64,000 nt of DNA from contig NZ_JAJQKI010000004.1 in assembly GCF_023036475.1 (NCBI RefSeq), forward strand, positions 124,001 through 188,000, written 5' to 3'. This document shows, piece by piece, positions 62,268-64,000 of the stretch; the stretch's first letter is position 1; every line of letters begins with the position of its first letter. The position numbers and the translations under genes were made by a program. Source of the stretch: Bacillus pinisoli. Lineage in GTDB: Bacteria > Bacillota > Bacilli > Bacillales > SA4. Under the pieces are notes generated by a model. That model searched no databases. It had not been told where the DNA came from and worked only from the letters and a program-made list of their open reading frames with translations.

Positions 62268-62460
62268 GTTTTCAACTCCATTTTTTCCCACTATACATTA
62301 TAAGTTCTATAACAAGCAGAAATCTCCTTCTAAATAATACTTTACAATAAGGATTAAGAACTGTATTGATTAAGGTCTGTTGGTACTTTGAAGTAACTGC
62401 GAACATCTTCAAACACTTACACGAATATAATGTACCAACTCTAAGTGGAAGGAAGATCTC

Positions 62461-63303
62461 ATGATACAAATAGCTGGAATACCTTTTCAACCAAACGAAA
62501 CGAATGGAGAAGACTTAGAAAGAATAATCGTCAAACAACTTTCAGATAGCCCTATTTTATATACCTATCCATCTATGCATGACCTTCTGTTTGAACTCAA
62601 ACTTCGTAAGAATATCATTGACAGCGCCGATGAAATGAATAGGAGTAAAGCAGTGTTTACAACTTTTCAGTATGCTACATGCAATGATACTTACTGGAAA
62701 TTAACAGATGCAGGAGGATTCTTATTAAAGCGTGACGTAAATCCTTCCGAAGCCATTTTGGATATTTTTAAAAATAGTTCAAAGTATGCATTTGAATGTG
62801 CAACAGCATGTGTAATTATCTTCTACCGTGCCGTATTAAAGAGTATTGGAAAACCTTTCTTTGATTCACTTTTTCAAAACATTTATTTATATAGTTGGCA
62901 CGCTGATCCTGACCTAGGAATTCGAACGTTTCATGGCAAACATTTTTTACCTGGTGATATCGTTTACTTTAATAATCCAGACTTTAATCCGGAAACACCA
63001 TGGTATCGTGGAGTGAATGCTGTTGTCATGACCGAAGGCAAGTATTTTGGACATGGCTTTGGAATAAAGACTGATGAAGAAATGATTGACATGTTGAATA
63101 AAAAAAGAAATAAAGATAGTAGTCAATCCACATATTTGACTACTTTGGTTACAAACCCTGCCTTTCTATATTTATCAAAATTCTCAAACACTCTAAGGGC
63201 TCAGCCCTCAGGTAAAAGACAACCAATCGTTTACCATCACAATAAGAGTTCTATTTCCTCTCTACACTATCTATCTTATCTCCAAAAGTTATTCATCCAT
63301 TAG
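62461..63303 (+). CDS. tgl: Protein-glutamine gamma-glutamyltransferase (spore coat cross-linking)
   Basis: 280 residues. The catalytic cysteine is Cys113 in KYAFECATACVIIFYRA, and LLFELKLRKNII, YWKLTDAGGFLLKRDV, LPGDIVYFNNPDFNPETP and GKYFGHGFGI match B. subtilis Tgl. The enzyme cross-links coat proteins (Gln-Lys) late in sporulation. It is ~35 residues longer at the C-terminus than the B. subtilis enzyme. GTGGAAGGAAGATCTC precedes the ATG. Confidence 0.93.
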   Translation: MIQIAGIPFQPNETNGEDLERIIVKQLSDSPILYTYPSMHDLLFELKLRKNIIDSADEMNRSKAVFTTFQYATCNDTYWKLTDAGGFLLKRDVNPSEAILDIFKNSSKYAFECATACVIIFYRAVLKSIGKPFFDSLFQNIYLYSWHADPDLGIRTFHGKHFLPGDIVYFNNPDFNPETPWYRGVNAVVMTEGKYFGHGFGIKTDEEMIDMLNKKRNKDSSQSTYLTTLVTNPAFLYLSKFSNTLRAQPSGKRQPIVYHHNKSSISSLHYLSYLQKLFIH

Positions 63304-63397
63304 CAAATGGGACATTCACCCATTTTCATTTTATACCGAGGCAATTTAGAACTAGGTGAGTATACTGTAGTGAATCTACATTATATAGAAAGGAAGT

Positions 63398-63610
63398 ATG
63401 AAAATGGAGACAAATGTCAATGCAGCACCTTATATGATGGGAGCAAACGTTAATGCAGCACCTATGATGGGGGCTAATGTTCCACCTCAGCCAACTTATG
63501 TTGAACCAAGCTATGGTTATGCTTGCCCTGTACCGCGATACGATAGTTTTGTATTAATTGTTGTGCTGTTTATCTTATTAATTATTGTGGGAGCATGTTA
63601 TCTATCTTAG
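63398..63610 (+). CDS. YjcZ-type sporulation-associated small membrane protein
   Basis: 70 residues. A repeated ANVNAAP[Y/M]MMGANV motif and a Pro/Tyr-rich part lead to the C-terminal YDSFVLIVVLFILLIIVGAC, the hallmark span of YjcZ-type proteins. AAAGGAAGT precedes the ATG; a second ATG two codons on is equally possible. It follows tgl, suiting expression during sporulation. Confidence 0.8.
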   Translation: MKMETNVNAAPYMMGANVNAAPMMGANVPPQPTYVEPSYGYACPVPRYDSFVLIVVLFILLIIVGACYLS

Positions 63611-63614
63611 GAAT

Positions 63615-63804
63615 AGGCTCCTAAAACTTTGTTGCTTTTAAACCTATTTCATCTGAAGTTAATCTTACTTTTAACGATAAATGTAGTATTAATTGTTTTG
63701 AAAAGAGTAACTGTCTAGATGAAAAGCAGGTGACTCAAATTAATAAGTTTGAATTCGACTTTTGGGATTTTTACGAAGCAACAATCTATACGGAAAGAGT
63801 CTAG
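63615..63804. repeat. Dispersed inverted-end repeat copy
   Basis: Left end aggctcctaaaactttgttgc; interior gaaaagagtaactgtctaga and gacttttgggatttttacg; right end gaagcaacaatctatacgg. Same length and order as the copy at 38281, placed just after the YjcZ-type gene. Confidence 0.7.
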
Positions 63805-63817
63805 GAATAAAGCCAGA

Positions 63818-63862
63818 AAACAAACAAGAATATATATGTTTAATATATTCTTGTTTGTTTGG
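63818..63862. terminator. Hairpin at the end of the NUDIX gene
   Basis: aaacaaacaagaatat and atattcttgtttgttt pair around a short AT loop. It spans the stop codon of the minus-strand gene and can act as terminator for either side. Confidence 0.6.
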
Positions 63863-64000
63863 TTTTTATTTTTGTTAAATACGGTTCGATATAATTCCGA
63901 TAACCTTGTGTTAAACCATCAGGTAATTCATGAAGGTTAAAATACTTAATATCTATAGACTCCTGAAAATCAATATTTATAGCCCCCTTTACTTCATTTG
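63840..64000 (-). CDS. Probable NUDIX hydrolase, C-terminal part
   Basis: The minus-strand frame is open to the window edge and reads AINIDFQESIDIKYFNLHEL, PDGLTQGYRNYIEPYLTKI, then stops at 63840. The acidic-then-[F/Y]F...LP.LT...YI pattern is that of the last helix of NUDIX hydrolases. The NUDIX box itself lies beyond the window, so the family call is tentative. Confidence 0.5.
   Translation of the reverse strand, partial: NEVKGAINIDFQESIDIKYFNLHELPDGLTQGYRNYIEPYLTKIKTKQTRIY

Noticed and set aside
63749..63940. 63-codon plus-strand frame at the right edge
   Set aside because: It overlaps the repeat and lies antisense to the better-supported NUDIX C-terminus.

Overview
The window reads as a chromosomal segment of a spore-forming, low-GC Bacillaceae bacterium. 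Three things point that way: Bacillus-type ribosome binding sites (AGGAGG) with frequent TTG/GTG starts; spore genes (Tgl transglutaminase, a YjcZ-type protein); and gene order resembling Bacillus subtilis blocks (ypmP-ypmQ-ypmR, dfrA-thy-ypjP, yphP/ypgR/ypgQ, ykoN/P/Q, ypeP/ypdQ/ypeQ). No rRNA, tRNA or CRISPR array was seen. Functions are assigned from recognisable motifs and remembered family resemblance; no database search was run.

Layout. 1-1.3 kb: end of a DmpA-like peptidase and D-amino acid transaminase. 1.3-5.8 kb: insertion island bounded by a ~65 bp imperfect inverted repeat, holding a multiply frameshifted IS110 with a structured leader (bridge-RNA candidate), a secreted protein/membrane protein pair, and two head-on IS3 remnants. 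5.8-22 kb: mostly core genes on the minus strand (GGDEF-EAL, GDSL hydrolase, SCO1, DUF2535, hemolysin III on plus, DHFR, thymidylate synthase, YpjP, methyltransferase, bacilliredoxin, YpgR, MobA, ABC-F, HD hydrolase), with a lethal-factor-like metalloprotease and an NlpC/P60 endopeptidase on plus. 22-27 kb: DegV, then the most striking locus, a tandem-repeat signal-peptide precursor 12 bp downstream of an HTH-TPR (RRNPP-type) regulator, itself downstream of a secreted KP-43-like subtilisin. 27-31 kb: a two-gene unit of an amidohydrolase and a 1026-residue acetyltransferase fusion. 31-40 kb: ComFB, a membrane protein, DEAD-box helicase, formate-THF ligase, methyltransferase/GNAT pair. 40-42.3 kb: sparse DNA with a small operator-controlled peptide locus. 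42-48 kb: YkoQ/YkoP/YkoN-like genes, RNase H-like genes, EamA transporter. 48.5-62.3 kb: accessory region almost wholly on the minus strand, full of short lipoproteins, membrane proteins, GNATs, an erythromycin esterase-like lipoprotein and decayed fragments. 62.4-64 kb: tgl, a YjcZ-type protein and the end of a probable NUDIX gene.

A dispersed AT-rich repeat with inverted ends (aggctctttt...ttgctt / aagcaacaat...gaaa.gagcct) occurs in at least five intergenic sites and looks like a resident MITE-type family. One copy supplies the last codons and stop of an acetyltransferase gene and carries a second, GC-rich palindromic repeat nested inside it.
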